A stretch of 6,794 nucleotides of DNA from Pseudomonadota bacterium (GTDB taxonomy: Bacteria > SAR324 > XYD2-FULL-50-16 > JAHJRI01). Shown here piece by piece: positions 1 through 5,289 of this stretch (its first letter is position 1; every line of letters starts with the position of its first letter). The DNA lies in NCBI GenBank assembly GCA_022360105.1, contig JAKSDL010000188.1, positions 1 to 6,794 on the forward strand. The letters run 5' to 3'. Made by a program: the position numbers and the translations under genes. The notes beneath the pieces are model-generated. The model was not told the DNA's origin. It saw nothing but the letters and a program-made list of their open reading frames with translations, and did no database searches.

Positions 1-648
1 CAGGCCAAAAAACTTAATTTGATGCTTGATCAGATCGCTAAGATCATTAAAAAACCGATAATCGTAATTTGTGGCAAAAGCATGCGCAACGAAGCCAAAA
101 AACTAATTGATCAAGGGGTTACCGGTTTTTTGGTAAAACCGGTAAAACAAAGCGATTTATATCAAAAGATATTGAATGCTACCGGTTTGTTGATAGACCA
201 CAACAGTGCCAATGATAAAAATAACGATGTTATCTCCTTATTGACCCCAAAAGAGCGAGAAAAAGTCCGAATTCTTCTGGCTGAGGATAATTTGATCAAC
301 CAAAAGGTTGCCACCCGTGTTTTGAACAAGCTTGGGTTCAACTGCGAGATTGCCAATAATGGTCGTGAAGCCTTGGATATTCTCAAAGTTAAAGACTATG
401 ATTTGGTTTTGATGGACTGCCAGATGCCGGAGATGGACGGCTTTGAAGCCACGGCAGCGATCAGGTCCTGGGAAGAAAAGACTGGGGCGCATATCCCGGT
501 AATCGCCATGACAGCTAATGCGATGCAAGGAGATCGTGAAAAATGTCTGGACGCCGGTATGGATGATTATGTCAGCAAACCCATCGATCGCAATAAACTG
601 GTTATGGCCATCGAAAACCAGCTGGTTAAAAATCAGACGCCTCCATGA
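1..648 (+). CDS. Hybrid sensor histidine kinase / multi-receiver response regulator, C-terminal part (5' end outside window)
   Basis: Phosphorelay signalling protein, cytoplasmic at this end. The frame is open from base 1, so the start lies to the left. The first ~60 residues are the end of one receiver domain, with its conserved lysine in an FLVKPV motif (Lys codon 136-138). After a short polar linker comes a full receiver domain (about 262-630): acidic pocket in LLAEDN, phospho-acceptor Asp in LMDCQMPEMDG (codon 415-417), switch Thr in MTANAM and conserved Lys in SKPID. This domain looks fully functional and resembles the receivers of BarA-like hybrid kinases. In the partial receiver, the position normally holding the switch Thr/Ser appears to be Cys (VICGKS, codon 70-72), so it may be degenerate. 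No HPt domain follows the last receiver; the protein ends about ten residues after it. Kinase versus stand-alone double receiver cannot be decided from the visible part. Confidence 0.9.
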   Translation, partial: QAKKLNLMLDQIAKIIKKPIIVICGKSMRNEAKKLIDQGVTGFLVKPVKQSDLYQKILNATGLLIDHNSANDKNNDVISLLTPKEREKVRILLAEDNLINQKVATRVLNKLGFNCEIANNGREALDILKVKDYDLVLMDCQMPEMDGFEATAAIRSWEEKTGAHIPVIAMTANAMQGDREKCLDAGMDDYVSKPIDRNKLVMAIENQLVKNQTPP

Positions 649-700
649 AGCAAACATGCCGAATTATTGCAGTTTAATATTGATTAAGTTAGACTGTACC

Positions 701-729
701 TAGCACTGGAACAAACTCTATTCTATAAT
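701..729 (+). promoter_or_regulatory. Candidate weak sigma-70 promoter for the ABM-like gene
   Basis: A perfect TATAAT lies at 724-729 in the gap between two genes. The hexamer 17 bases upstream (701-706, TAGCAC) matches the -35 consensus poorly and there is no extended -10 TG, so support rests on the -10 box and position. Transcription would start near 736, placing the first stem-loop (735-769) at the very 5' end of the message. Confidence 0.3.
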
Positions 730-734
730 TCAAT

Positions 735-769
735 ATTTGAAACACAGGTGCTTGCGAAGTGTTTCAAAT
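735..769 (+). promoter_or_regulatory. Stem-loop 1: 11-bp perfect inverted repeat upstream of ABM-like gene
   Basis: ATTTGAAACAC (735-745) is exactly complementary to GTGTTTCAAAT (759-769), with a 13-base loop. No T-run follows, so it is not a classical intrinsic terminator for the upstream gene. It starts where a transcript from the TATAAT at 724-729 would begin, so it could be a 5'-end mRNA stabiliser or, as DNA, a repressor site overlapping the transcription start. The structure is seen; the role is inferred. Confidence 0.55.
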
Positions 770-770
770 G

Positions 771-795
771 TATGAGCCCTGAAGATAGGCTCATA
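771..795 (+). promoter_or_regulatory. Stem-loop 2: 8-bp perfect inverted repeat directly after stem-loop 1
   Basis: TATGAGCC (771-778) pairs perfectly with GGCTCATA (788-795) around a 9-base loop. It begins two bases after stem-loop 1 ends and finishes 18 bases before the Shine-Dalgarno at 814-821. With stem-loop 1 it fills most of the leader of the ABM-like gene. No T-tract follows. A leader-RNA structural role or an operator is possible. Confidence 0.5.
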
Positions 796-826
796 TCGGA
801 CTGTTGAACGGAAAAGGAGGTCGGTT

Positions 827-1114
827 ATGGCTGTAAAAATATTAATTTCCAGGTATATCAGCAAAGAACAAGAACCTGTTGTACGCCCTTTTCTTAAGCA
901 ATTACGCCGTCTTGCGCTCTCCAACAAAGGATACATTTCAGGTGAGTCACTTATCAGTGGAGATAATCTGGAAGAAAATCTCATCATCAGTTCCTGGGAG
1001 TCTCTGGATGATTGGGAAGGATTTATGGAGGATAAAGAGTCCAAGGAAGTTCGTTATAAAATAGACCAGGTTTTAGCCAGGGAAACCGTATATAAGATCT
1101 ACTATATGCGTTGA
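827..1114 (+). CDS. ABM-domain (antibiotic biosynthesis monooxygenase-like) small protein
   Basis: A 95-residue protein of the dimeric alpha-beta ferredoxin-like barrel type. The pattern fits the ABM family: an N-terminal beta strand (VKILISRYI), a helix (EPVVRPFLKQLRRLAL), a GYISGESL strand, then the hallmark LIISSWESLDDWEGFMED segment and a C-terminal helix and strand (YKIYYMR). The length is normal for single-domain ABM proteins. The family includes cofactor-free quinone-forming monooxygenases and IsdG-type haem-degrading enzymes, but many members have no known substrate. This protein contains no histidine at all, so it lacks the catalytic His of IsdG/IsdI and is unlikely to be a canonical haem oxygenase. 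The ATG at 827 is supported by a near-perfect Shine-Dalgarno, AAGGAGGT at 814-821, five bases upstream. It appears monocistronic: a hairpin follows, and the leader is strongly structured. Fold call is good; exact reaction unknown. Confidence 0.85.
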   Translation: MAVKILISRYISKEQEPVVRPFLKQLRRLALSNKGYISGESLISGDNLEENLIISSWESLDDWEGFMEDKESKEVRYKIDQVLARETVYKIYYMR

Positions 1115-1155
1115 CGCTCTCCTGTTTGTTTGATCCTCCCCAACTCATTTTCCCT

Positions 1156-1185
1156 GCATGGGCCGGTTTCAGCCCATGCGTTTGC
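1156..1185 (+). terminator. Probable rho-independent terminator after ABM-like gene
   Basis: GCATGGGC (1156-1163) pairs perfectly with GCCCATGC (1172-1179) around an 8-base loop, about 40 bases after the ABM stop codon. The downstream strand is only moderately T-rich (GTTTGCTTG), so termination may be inefficient. The stem is GC-rich in a generally AT-rich spacer, which favours a terminator over chance. Confidence 0.5.
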
Positions 1186-1291
1186 TTGCCCGCAACAATA
1201 ACTCATCATTTATTCCATTCTTCATGTAATCCGGGCAGGATTTGGTACCGATCCCATATTTTCTATTAAAGCCTGATTAGTAATTGCCTGT

Positions 1292-1317
1292 TGACAAAGG
1301 TACTGCTCATTTTGTCA
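1292..1317. repeat. 7-bp perfect inverted repeat, possible operator
   Basis: TGACAAA (1292-1298) and TTTGTCA (1311-1317) are exact reverse complements, 19 bases from arm start to arm start, close to two helical turns. This is the geometry expected for a dimeric DNA-binding protein. It lies ~100 bases upstream of the candidate promoter for the DUF2089 operon. The TTGACA at 1291-1296 also resembles a -35 box, but no -10 lies at the right spacing. Role inferred only from shape and place. Confidence 0.35.
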
Positions 1318-1365
1318 GAATCCTTGCTTGCGTTGTTCGAATGATTCCAATATATTTGTAAAATG

Positions 1366-1406
1366 AATATAATTAACATATATATCATATATACGTTAAT
1401 TATATT
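1366..1406. repeat. 41-bp AT-rich near-perfect palindrome upstream of DUF2089 operon
   Basis: Bases 1366-1377 (AATATAATTAAC) are the exact reverse complement of 1395-1406, and six further pairs (1379-1384 with 1388-1393) close towards a 3-base centre. That makes 18 of 19 pairs, the only mismatch being A1378/C1394. It ends ten bases before the candidate -35 box. It could be an operator, possibly for the DUF2089 protein itself, a cruciform- or melting-prone element, or an UP-like activating element. Confidence 0.6.
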
Positions 1407-1416
1407 AATAATACTC

Positions 1417-1445
1417 TTGACCATTATAAAAATAATCTATATTTT
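1417..1445 (+). promoter_or_regulatory. Candidate sigma-70 promoter of the DUF2089-DUF4097-SHOCT operon
   Basis: TTGACC (1417-1422, five of six to consensus) is followed after 17 bases by TATTTT (1440-1445, four of six). Transcription would start near 1452, giving a leader of about 24 bases before the ATG at 1476. The surrounding DNA is very AT-rich, which raises the chance of false matches, but the spacing and distance are right. The 41-bp palindrome lies directly upstream, in the UP-element/operator position. Confidence 0.45.
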
Positions 1446-1475
1446 TTTTATTATGTTAATGAATGCGAGGAAGCA

Positions 1476-1838
1476 ATGAAAAAAACGTTATCAGAATGTC
1501 CGGTATGTTCCGGATCCTTGGTGGTGAGCAGATACACCTGCCATCATTGCCAGACGGAAATTTCGGGAAAATTTGAACCGTCTGGGCCACAATGGCAGCT
1601 TGATCAGGAACTGATGAATTTTTTGAAAGTTTTCATATTTGCTGAAGGAAACATCAAGCAATCAGAGAAGCTGCTAAATTGTTCGTATCCAAAAATTAAG
1701 AATCTATTAAAAAAAACTAAAGTTGCACTGGGTTTTGAAGAAAAATCGGTGCAAAACGAAAACTCTGTCATCAGCCGTTTGGAAAAAGGAGAGATCGATG
1801 TGGATGAAGCTCTTGCCCAATTAAAGGCGAAGGATTGA
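1476..1838 (+). CDS. DUF2089 family protein: zinc ribbon + helix-turn-helix, putative transcriptional regulator
   Basis: A 120-residue cytoplasmic protein. Residues 8-25 form a zinc ribbon of the pattern CPVC...CHHC (Cys 8, 11, 22, 25), which opens DUF2089 proteins. Residues ~40-87 are helical; the GNIKQSEKLLNCSYPKIKNLL segment looks like a helix-turn-helix with the family's typical Y-P in the recognition region. Residues ~98-118 (VISRLEKGEIDVDEALAQL) form a short helical hairpin like the SHOCT-like module found in both following gene products. No signal peptide or membrane segment is visible. The ATG at 1476 has GAGGAAG at 1467-1473. As first gene of a three-gene operon below a large palindrome, it is a good candidate for an autoregulator, though DNA binding by this family is inferred from the fold, not established here. 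Family call is firm; function is not. Confidence 0.85.
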   Translation: MKKTLSECPVCSGSLVVSRYTCHHCQTEISGKFEPSGPQWQLDQELMNFLKVFIFAEGNIKQSEKLLNCSYPKIKNLLKKTKVALGFEEKSVQNENSVISRLEKGEIDVDEALAQLKAKD

Positions 1839-1904
1839 CCGTTTTGATATCAGAATACTGGTTGGGCGCTCATGATTTCAAAATTGGCGGATTGTTGCCA
1901 AAGC

Positions 1905-1910
1905 CAAAGG
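1905..1910 (+). promoter_or_regulatory. Ribosome-binding site that sets the start of the DUF4097 gene
   Basis: AAAGGA lies five bases before the ATG at 1916. The earlier in-frame TTG at 1835 overlaps the DUF2089 stop codon and has its purine-rich GAAGGA touching the start codon, which is too close. A TTG at 1844 would sit nine bases after that GAAGGA and is the main alternative. The ATG start also gives the usual DUF4097 beginning, a short beta-rich segment. Confidence 0.55.
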
Positions 1911-1915
1911 ATAGT

Positions 1916-2848
1916 ATGGAATACACAATTGAAGACAAAAAGCTGGAATTGGATATATCCCTGTCCAAATCAAGTGTGATTATCCAGGAACATGACAAAC
2001 AGACCTTGGAATTGGAATTTTCCGGCTTAAGAAAAAAAACAGCTGAGGAGCTATTTTCGTTCGGATTCCGAAACAACCGACTGTATGTAAAAGAGACCAG
2101 CGGAAAGCATTATCCAATGCTGGATGCCTTTTTACATACAAATCTTGCCAGTGATGTCATAGTGAAGATCCCTGCGGATGTAATGGTCTCTGGAAAAATC
2201 GCCAGTATCAATGGTGATATTAAGGCTGCCAAAATGGAATATCGTGGCGATTTGAAAACGGTATCCGGAAAGATAGTTGTCGAGGAAATCTCTACAGACG
2301 GTCTGAATGTGCAAAACATCAGTGGTAACGTTTTTATAAATCGTCTGAAAGGCTTTTTAAAAGGCAGGGTTGTAGCAGGAGATTTAACTGTTGAAGGTGG
2401 TGAATTCAATGAAATTTCATTGAATTCTGTTTCCGGCGATGTCAGGCTAAGTGGCGATTTTGATCTGGAAGAAGATGGAGAGATCTCAACCGTTTCCGGA
2501 GATGTTCATTTGAACATACATCAATGCCGAGGGGACAAGGTTCTGACTATTACCACATTGAGCGGCAACTCATCACTGGTTGGTGATTATCCTGATGGTG
2601 CCATCGTCATTAAGCCACGCATGCCATTTTTGAAAAATCATCCTTTTAAATCCTTCATTCCTTCTTTTAAAGATATGTTTTCTTCGTTTTTTACCACCGG
2701 CACAAAGGGTGAGAGCGAGGTTGAGGTAGAAGCTGAATCTAATGTGGAAGAGAATGAAAATACCAAAATGATCCTGGAGATGCTCTCTGCAGGGAAAATT
2801 ACCGTAGAAGAAGCGGAAAAACTGATCAGGGCTTTAGGTGGTAAATAG
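1916..2848 (+). CDS. DUF4097 beta-strand-repeat protein with C-terminal SHOCT-like module
   Basis: A 310-residue protein from the ATG at 1916; an upstream TTG (1844 or 1835) could add up to 27 residues. Residues ~80-225 contain repeated strand-turn units typical of DUF4097 'putative adhesin' right-handed beta-helix proteins: TVSGK (115-119), NISGN (134-138), SVSGD (171-175), TVSGD (192-196), TLSGN (214-218). A Phe/Lys/Pro-rich stretch (232-260) and a highly acidic linker (266-281) follow. Residues 283-310 then form a SHOCT-like helical hairpin, SAGKITVEEAEKL. This architecture recalls B. subtilis YvlB and enterococcal LiaX, linked to cell-envelope stress, but no function is known here. There is no signal peptide or membrane helix, so it is probably cytoplasmic or exported by another route. 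It lies 77 bases after the DUF2089 gene and 21 before the next. An intragenic 26-bp perfect palindrome falls at residues 163-171. Confidence 0.85.
   Translation: MEYTIEDKKLELDISLSKSSVIIQEHDKQTLELEFSGLRKKTAEELFSFGFRNNRLYVKETSGKHYPMLDAFLHTNLASDVIVKIPADVMVSGKIASINGDIKAAKMEYRGDLKTVSGKIVVEEISTDGLNVQNISGNVFINRLKGFLKGRVVAGDLTVEGGEFNEISLNSVSGDVRLSGDFDLEEDGEISTVSGDVHLNIHQCRGDKVLTITTLSGNSSLVGDYPDGAIVIKPRMPFLKNHPFKSFIPSFKDMFSSFFTTGTKGESEVEVEAESNVEENENTKMILEMLSAGKITVEEAEKLIRALGGK
2402..2427. repeat. Perfect 26-bp palindrome inside the DUF4097 gene
   Basis: GAATTCAATGAAA (2402-2414) is followed immediately by its exact reverse complement (2415-2427), with no spacer. It encodes residues 163-171 (EFNEISLNS) in the beta-repeat region and carries a GAATTC site at each end. 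It could be a binding site within the gene, or a chance product of a strand repeat. As RNA it would form an ~11-bp hairpin with a tight loop. Confidence 0.7.
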
Positions 2849-2869
2849 AATGAGTATTTGGAGAAGCGT

Positions 2870-3280
2870 ATGCCGGAAAAAGACAAAATTTTGAAAATGG
2901 TGGCAGAAGGGAAAATCACGGTTGAAGAAGCTGAGAAACTGTTAAATGCCATTCAGGGTAGGAAGTCCCATTCAAAACCTGCCAACAGTCTGGTGAAACT
3001 GGCTGACAAAATCAAGAATTCAAGCCCTTTCTCAGGGAAAATTATCATAGAGATCAATAGCGCCAAGGGTGAAAATGTCAAAATAAAATTACCCTTAAAA
3101 CTGGCAAACCTGGCCTTGAGTATGATTCCCAAAGATAAGATGTCGGAGTTAAACCAGGATGGGGTTAACCTGCGGGAGATTGTTAATAATATTTCCGGAT
3201 TTGTGGATGAAATAGACGATGATATTTTGAATATCACCAGCGCCAGCGGCGATGTAGTGCGTATTTACATCGAGCGCTAG
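2870..3280 (+). CDS. SHOCT-like domain protein, third gene of the DUF2089 operon
   Basis: A 136-residue soluble protein. Residues 5-28 (DKILKMVAEGKITVEEAEKL and onward) form a SHOCT-like helical hairpin nearly identical to the C-terminus of the preceding DUF4097 protein, with 11 consecutive identical residues (GKITVEEAEKL). A polar linker (about 29-50) follows. A C-terminal domain comes next, with strands (GKIIIEINS, VKIKLPLKLANLALSMIP), a helical part (VNLREIVNNI) and a final pair of strands (DDILNITSASGDVVRIYIE). This matches a family of small SHOCT-like proteins that commonly sit beside DUF4097 genes; no function is established. I chose the ATG at 2870 because GGAG (2860-2863) sits six bases upstream; a TTG at 2858 in the same frame has no such site. 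No signal peptide or membrane segment. It is the last gene before the convergent dpp operon. Confidence 0.8.
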   Translation: MPEKDKILKMVAEGKITVEEAEKLLNAIQGRKSHSKPANSLVKLADKIKNSSPFSGKIIIEINSAKGENVKIKLPLKLANLALSMIPKDKMSELNQDGVNLREIVNNISGFVDEIDDDILNITSASGDVVRIYIER

Positions 3281-3304
3281 CCTGTGGTTATTGATTTCCC
3301 AGGT

Positions 3305-4282
3305 TTAATTGGTGCGATCGGAGAGGTTGACAGCATGACAAGCCACCTCAACCTGACCCGCTTTTTGATGATCGGGAATCACGGTATGGCATTTTTCCAT
3401 TACTTCAGGGCAGCGGGGATGAAAAGTGCAGCCTTTTGGCGGACTGATTGGCGAAGGTAGCTCACCTTTTAAAATTATCCGTTTCTTTTCATACAAGGGA
3501 TCCGCTATCGGTGTGGCTGAAAGCAGTGATTTGGTATAAGGGTGTTTGGGGTCGCTAAAAATATCCTCCCTTGTTCCGGACTCTACCGGTTTGCCCAGGT
3601 ACATTACCATCACGTCATCGGCTATATGTTTGACGACAGACAAATCATGACTCACAAACAGATAAGCCAGATTGTGTTTGGCCTGCAGATCAACCAGGAG
3701 GTTCAGGATTTGAGCCTGGATGGATACATCAAGAGCAGAAACCGGTTCGTCCAGAATCACAATATCAGGATTCAACATCAAGGCCCTGGCAATAGCAATT
3801 CGTTGTCGTTGTCCCCCGGAAAACATGTGAGGATACCGATCATAATGTTCAGGGCGTAAACCTACCTCATCCATCATCTTTAAGGCTGCCTCTCTACGCT
3901 CACCCTTTTTCATGTTTGTATTCACCAGCAGCGGTTCTTCCAATGCGTGTCCCAGTTTTTGCCTGGGATTTAATGATCCGTAGGGATCTTGAAAAACAAT
4001 CTGAACTTTGGTGCGCAGCTCTCTGGCTTGGGCTTCGGTGGCAAATGCCAGTTCAACACCATTGATTTTAAGGGAGCCGGTTGTTGGGGGTTCGATTAGC
4101 GTTACCAGGCGAGCAAGAGTTGTTTTTCCACATCCGGATTCGCCAACAACTGCAAGGGTTTTACCTTTTTCCAGCTGAAACGATGCCCCGTCTAAAGCCT
4201 TGAGTATGGAATCTTTTTTAAATAGTCCGCGATTAATAAAGTAATGACGGCATAGATTTGAAGCTTCTAAAATAGCACTCAC
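3305..4282 (-). CDS. dppF: Dipeptide/oligopeptide ABC transporter ATP-binding protein DppF/OppF
   Basis: One of the two ATPases powering peptide import through DppBC at the inner face of the cytoplasmic membrane. All ABC motifs are present in 325 residues: Walker A GESGCGKTT (47-55), Q-loop Gln98 in VFQDPYGSLNPRQ, signature SGGQRQR (155-161), Walker B IVILDEP with catalytic Glu179, D-loop SALD and switch His212. The C-terminal oligopeptide-transporter extension has HPYTKSLLSA and four cysteines (285, 291, 298, 315) spaced C-x5-C-x6-C-x16-C, a pattern reported to bind an iron-sulphur cluster in some DppD-type proteins. The start is GTG at 4280-4282, two bases after the dppD stop, with GGGAG about nine bases upstream, so translation is probably coupled. 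The call as the F partner follows from gene order and sequence style; the peptide class transported cannot be told from sequence alone. Confidence 0.93.
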   Translation of the reverse strand: MSAILEASNLCRHYFINRGLFKKDSILKALDGASFQLEKGKTLAVVGESGCGKTTLARLVTLIEPPTTGSLKINGVELAFATEAQARELRTKVQIVFQDPYGSLNPRQKLGHALEEPLLVNTNMKKGERREAALKMMDEVGLRPEHYDRYPHMFSGGQRQRIAIARALMLNPDIVILDEPVSALDVSIQAQILNLLVDLQAKHNLAYLFVSHDLSVVKHIADDVMVMYLGKPVESGTREDIFSDPKHPYTKSLLSATPIADPLYEKKRIILKGELPSPISPPKGCTFHPRCPEVMEKCHTVIPDHQKAGQVEVACHAVNLSDRTN

Positions 4283-4284
4283 GG

Positions 4285-5283
4285 TTAGGCACTCCCGTTT
4301 TTAATAAATTGTTCTGCCGGCTTTCCATTCTCCAGGGGAAAATGGCATTTTGCCAGACCGAATGACTTGTCTTTGTTCTCCGGTGGTGTTTGATGGCAAA
4401 AATCGGTTGCAAATTGGCATCTTGGTGAAAACAGACATCCCTCAATGATATCAAATTGTCCTGGAACGACACCGGCAATGGATGGTAAATGCTTGCTGCT
4501 GGCTCGCTCCGGTAAGGCGGATAGTAACGCGTAGGTATAAGGATGATGAGGATTTGCAAACAGCTCCTTCACACCCTGCTTTTCAACCTGCTGACCTGCA
4601 TACTGAACCATAACTCTTTCCGCTGTTTCCGCGACCACACCCATATCGTGAGTAATTAATACCAGGGACATATTGATTTCCTTTTGCAGTTGGAGCAGCA
4701 AATCGAGTATTTGGGCTTGAATGGTTACATCCAACGCGGTTGTTGGTTCATCAGCGATAAGCAATCTTGGATTGCAGGCGATAGCCATGGCTATCATCAC
4801 CCTTTGATTCATTCCTCCTGACAGTTGGTGAGGAAATGTCGACAAGCGTTTTTCCGGTTCGGTGATACCGACCAATTCCAACAGCTCGACTGCCCGGTTT
4901 TTTCTGGCAGCTCTGGGCATATCCATGTGTGTTTTTAATGCTTCGGAAATTTGAAAACCCACAGTAAAGCACGGATTCAAACTGGTCATGGGTTCCTGAA
5001 AGATCATCGAAATTTCCTTGCCAATGATCTGTCTGCGTTGCTTCTTGCTAATGGTTAACAGATCAATCCCATCGAATTGCAGACAATCTGCAGTCACTTG
5101 CGCTGTCCAGGGCAAAAGCCCCATCATTGCCAGCATGGCTACCGATTTTCCGGAGCCCGATTCTCCAACGATTGCAACAATTTCACCGGGTTCAATAAAA
5201 GCAGAAAATCCGTCGACAGCGGTGAAAAGACCGCCCGCTGTCTGAAATTTAACGGTTAAATTTTTGATTTCTAAAAGAGGCAT
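4285..5283 (-). CDS. dppD: Dipeptide ABC transporter ATP-binding protein DppD
   Basis: Second ATPase of the peptide importer, expected to pair with DppF under the DppBC channel. It has 332 residues with Walker A GESGSGKS (40-47), Q-loop Gln96 in MIFQEPMTSLNP, signature LSGGMNQR (154-161), Walker B LLIADEP with Glu179, TTALDVTIQAQ and switch His212 in LITHDM. The tail has the HHPYTYALLSALP segment and four cysteines at 283, 289, 296 and 313, with the same C-x5-C-x6-C-x16-C spacing as the partner, so an iron-sulphur cluster in both subunits is possible. From memory, long stretches match E. coli DppD (VGESGSGKSV, PHQLSGGM, RVMIAMAIAC, LLIADEPTTALDVTIQAQ), which is why I use the Dpp rather than the Opp name. 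The ATG at 5283 lies six bases after the dppC stop, with only a weak Shine-Dalgarno, consistent with coupling. Confidence 0.93.
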   Translation of the reverse strand: MPLLEIKNLTVKFQTAGGLFTAVDGFSAFIEPGEIVAIVGESGSGKSVAMLAMMGLLPWTAQVTADCLQFDGIDLLTISKKQRRQIIGKEISMIFQEPMTSLNPCFTVGFQISEALKTHMDMPRAARKNRAVELLELVGITEPEKRLSTFPHQLSGGMNQRVMIAMAIACNPRLLIADEPTTALDVTIQAQILDLLLQLQKEINMSLVLITHDMGVVAETAERVMVQYAGQQVEKQGVKELFANPHHPYTYALLSALPERASSKHLPSIAGVVPGQFDIIEGCLFSPRCQFATDFCHQTPPENKDKSFGLAKCHFPLENGKPAEQFIKNGSA

Positions 5284-5289
5284 TGTCTG

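Larger units (their letters stand above)
1115..1475. other. Non-coding AT-rich intergenic region (361 bases)
   Basis: No credible gene lies here on either strand. From left to right it holds a terminator-like hairpin (1156-1179), about 110 bases with nothing recognised, a 7-bp inverted repeat (1292-1317), a 41-bp AT-rich near-perfect palindrome (1366-1406), a candidate promoter (1417-1445) and the ribosome-binding site of the DUF2089 gene. The last ~120 bases are extremely AT-rich compared with the genes on both sides, typical of a strong or regulated promoter region. Confidence 0.7.

Noticed and set aside
121..143. 9-bp inverted repeat ACCGGTTTT / AAAACCGGT with a 5-base spacer
   Set aside because: It lies inside the conserved TGFLVKPV coding motif of a receiver domain; the codons explain it and there is no gene end nearby.
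1238..1254. Imperfect palindrome around GGTACC in the long spacer
   Set aside because: The outer arms and the central GGTACC are not centred on the same point and pairing breaks after four bases; not distinguishable from chance.
1291..1319. TTGACA as -35 of a promoter
   Set aside because: No acceptable -10 hexamer lies 16-18 bases downstream (GTCAGA or neighbours).
1835..1915. Upstream TTG starts for the DUF4097 gene, adding up to 27 residues
   Set aside because: The TTG at 1835 has its purine-rich site touching the start codon, and the ATG at 1916 has a well-spaced AAAGGA and a typical family beginning. The TTG at 1844 remains possible.
3281..3303. Possible bidirectional terminator between the convergent operons
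   Set aside because: Only four contiguous pairs (CCTG/CAGG) with a long loop and no T-run on either side.
4780..4795. 16-bp perfect palindrome GATAGCCATGGCTATC in dppD
   Set aside because: It encodes the strongly conserved MIAMAIA segment of DppD, so it is most likely a coincidence of codon choice.
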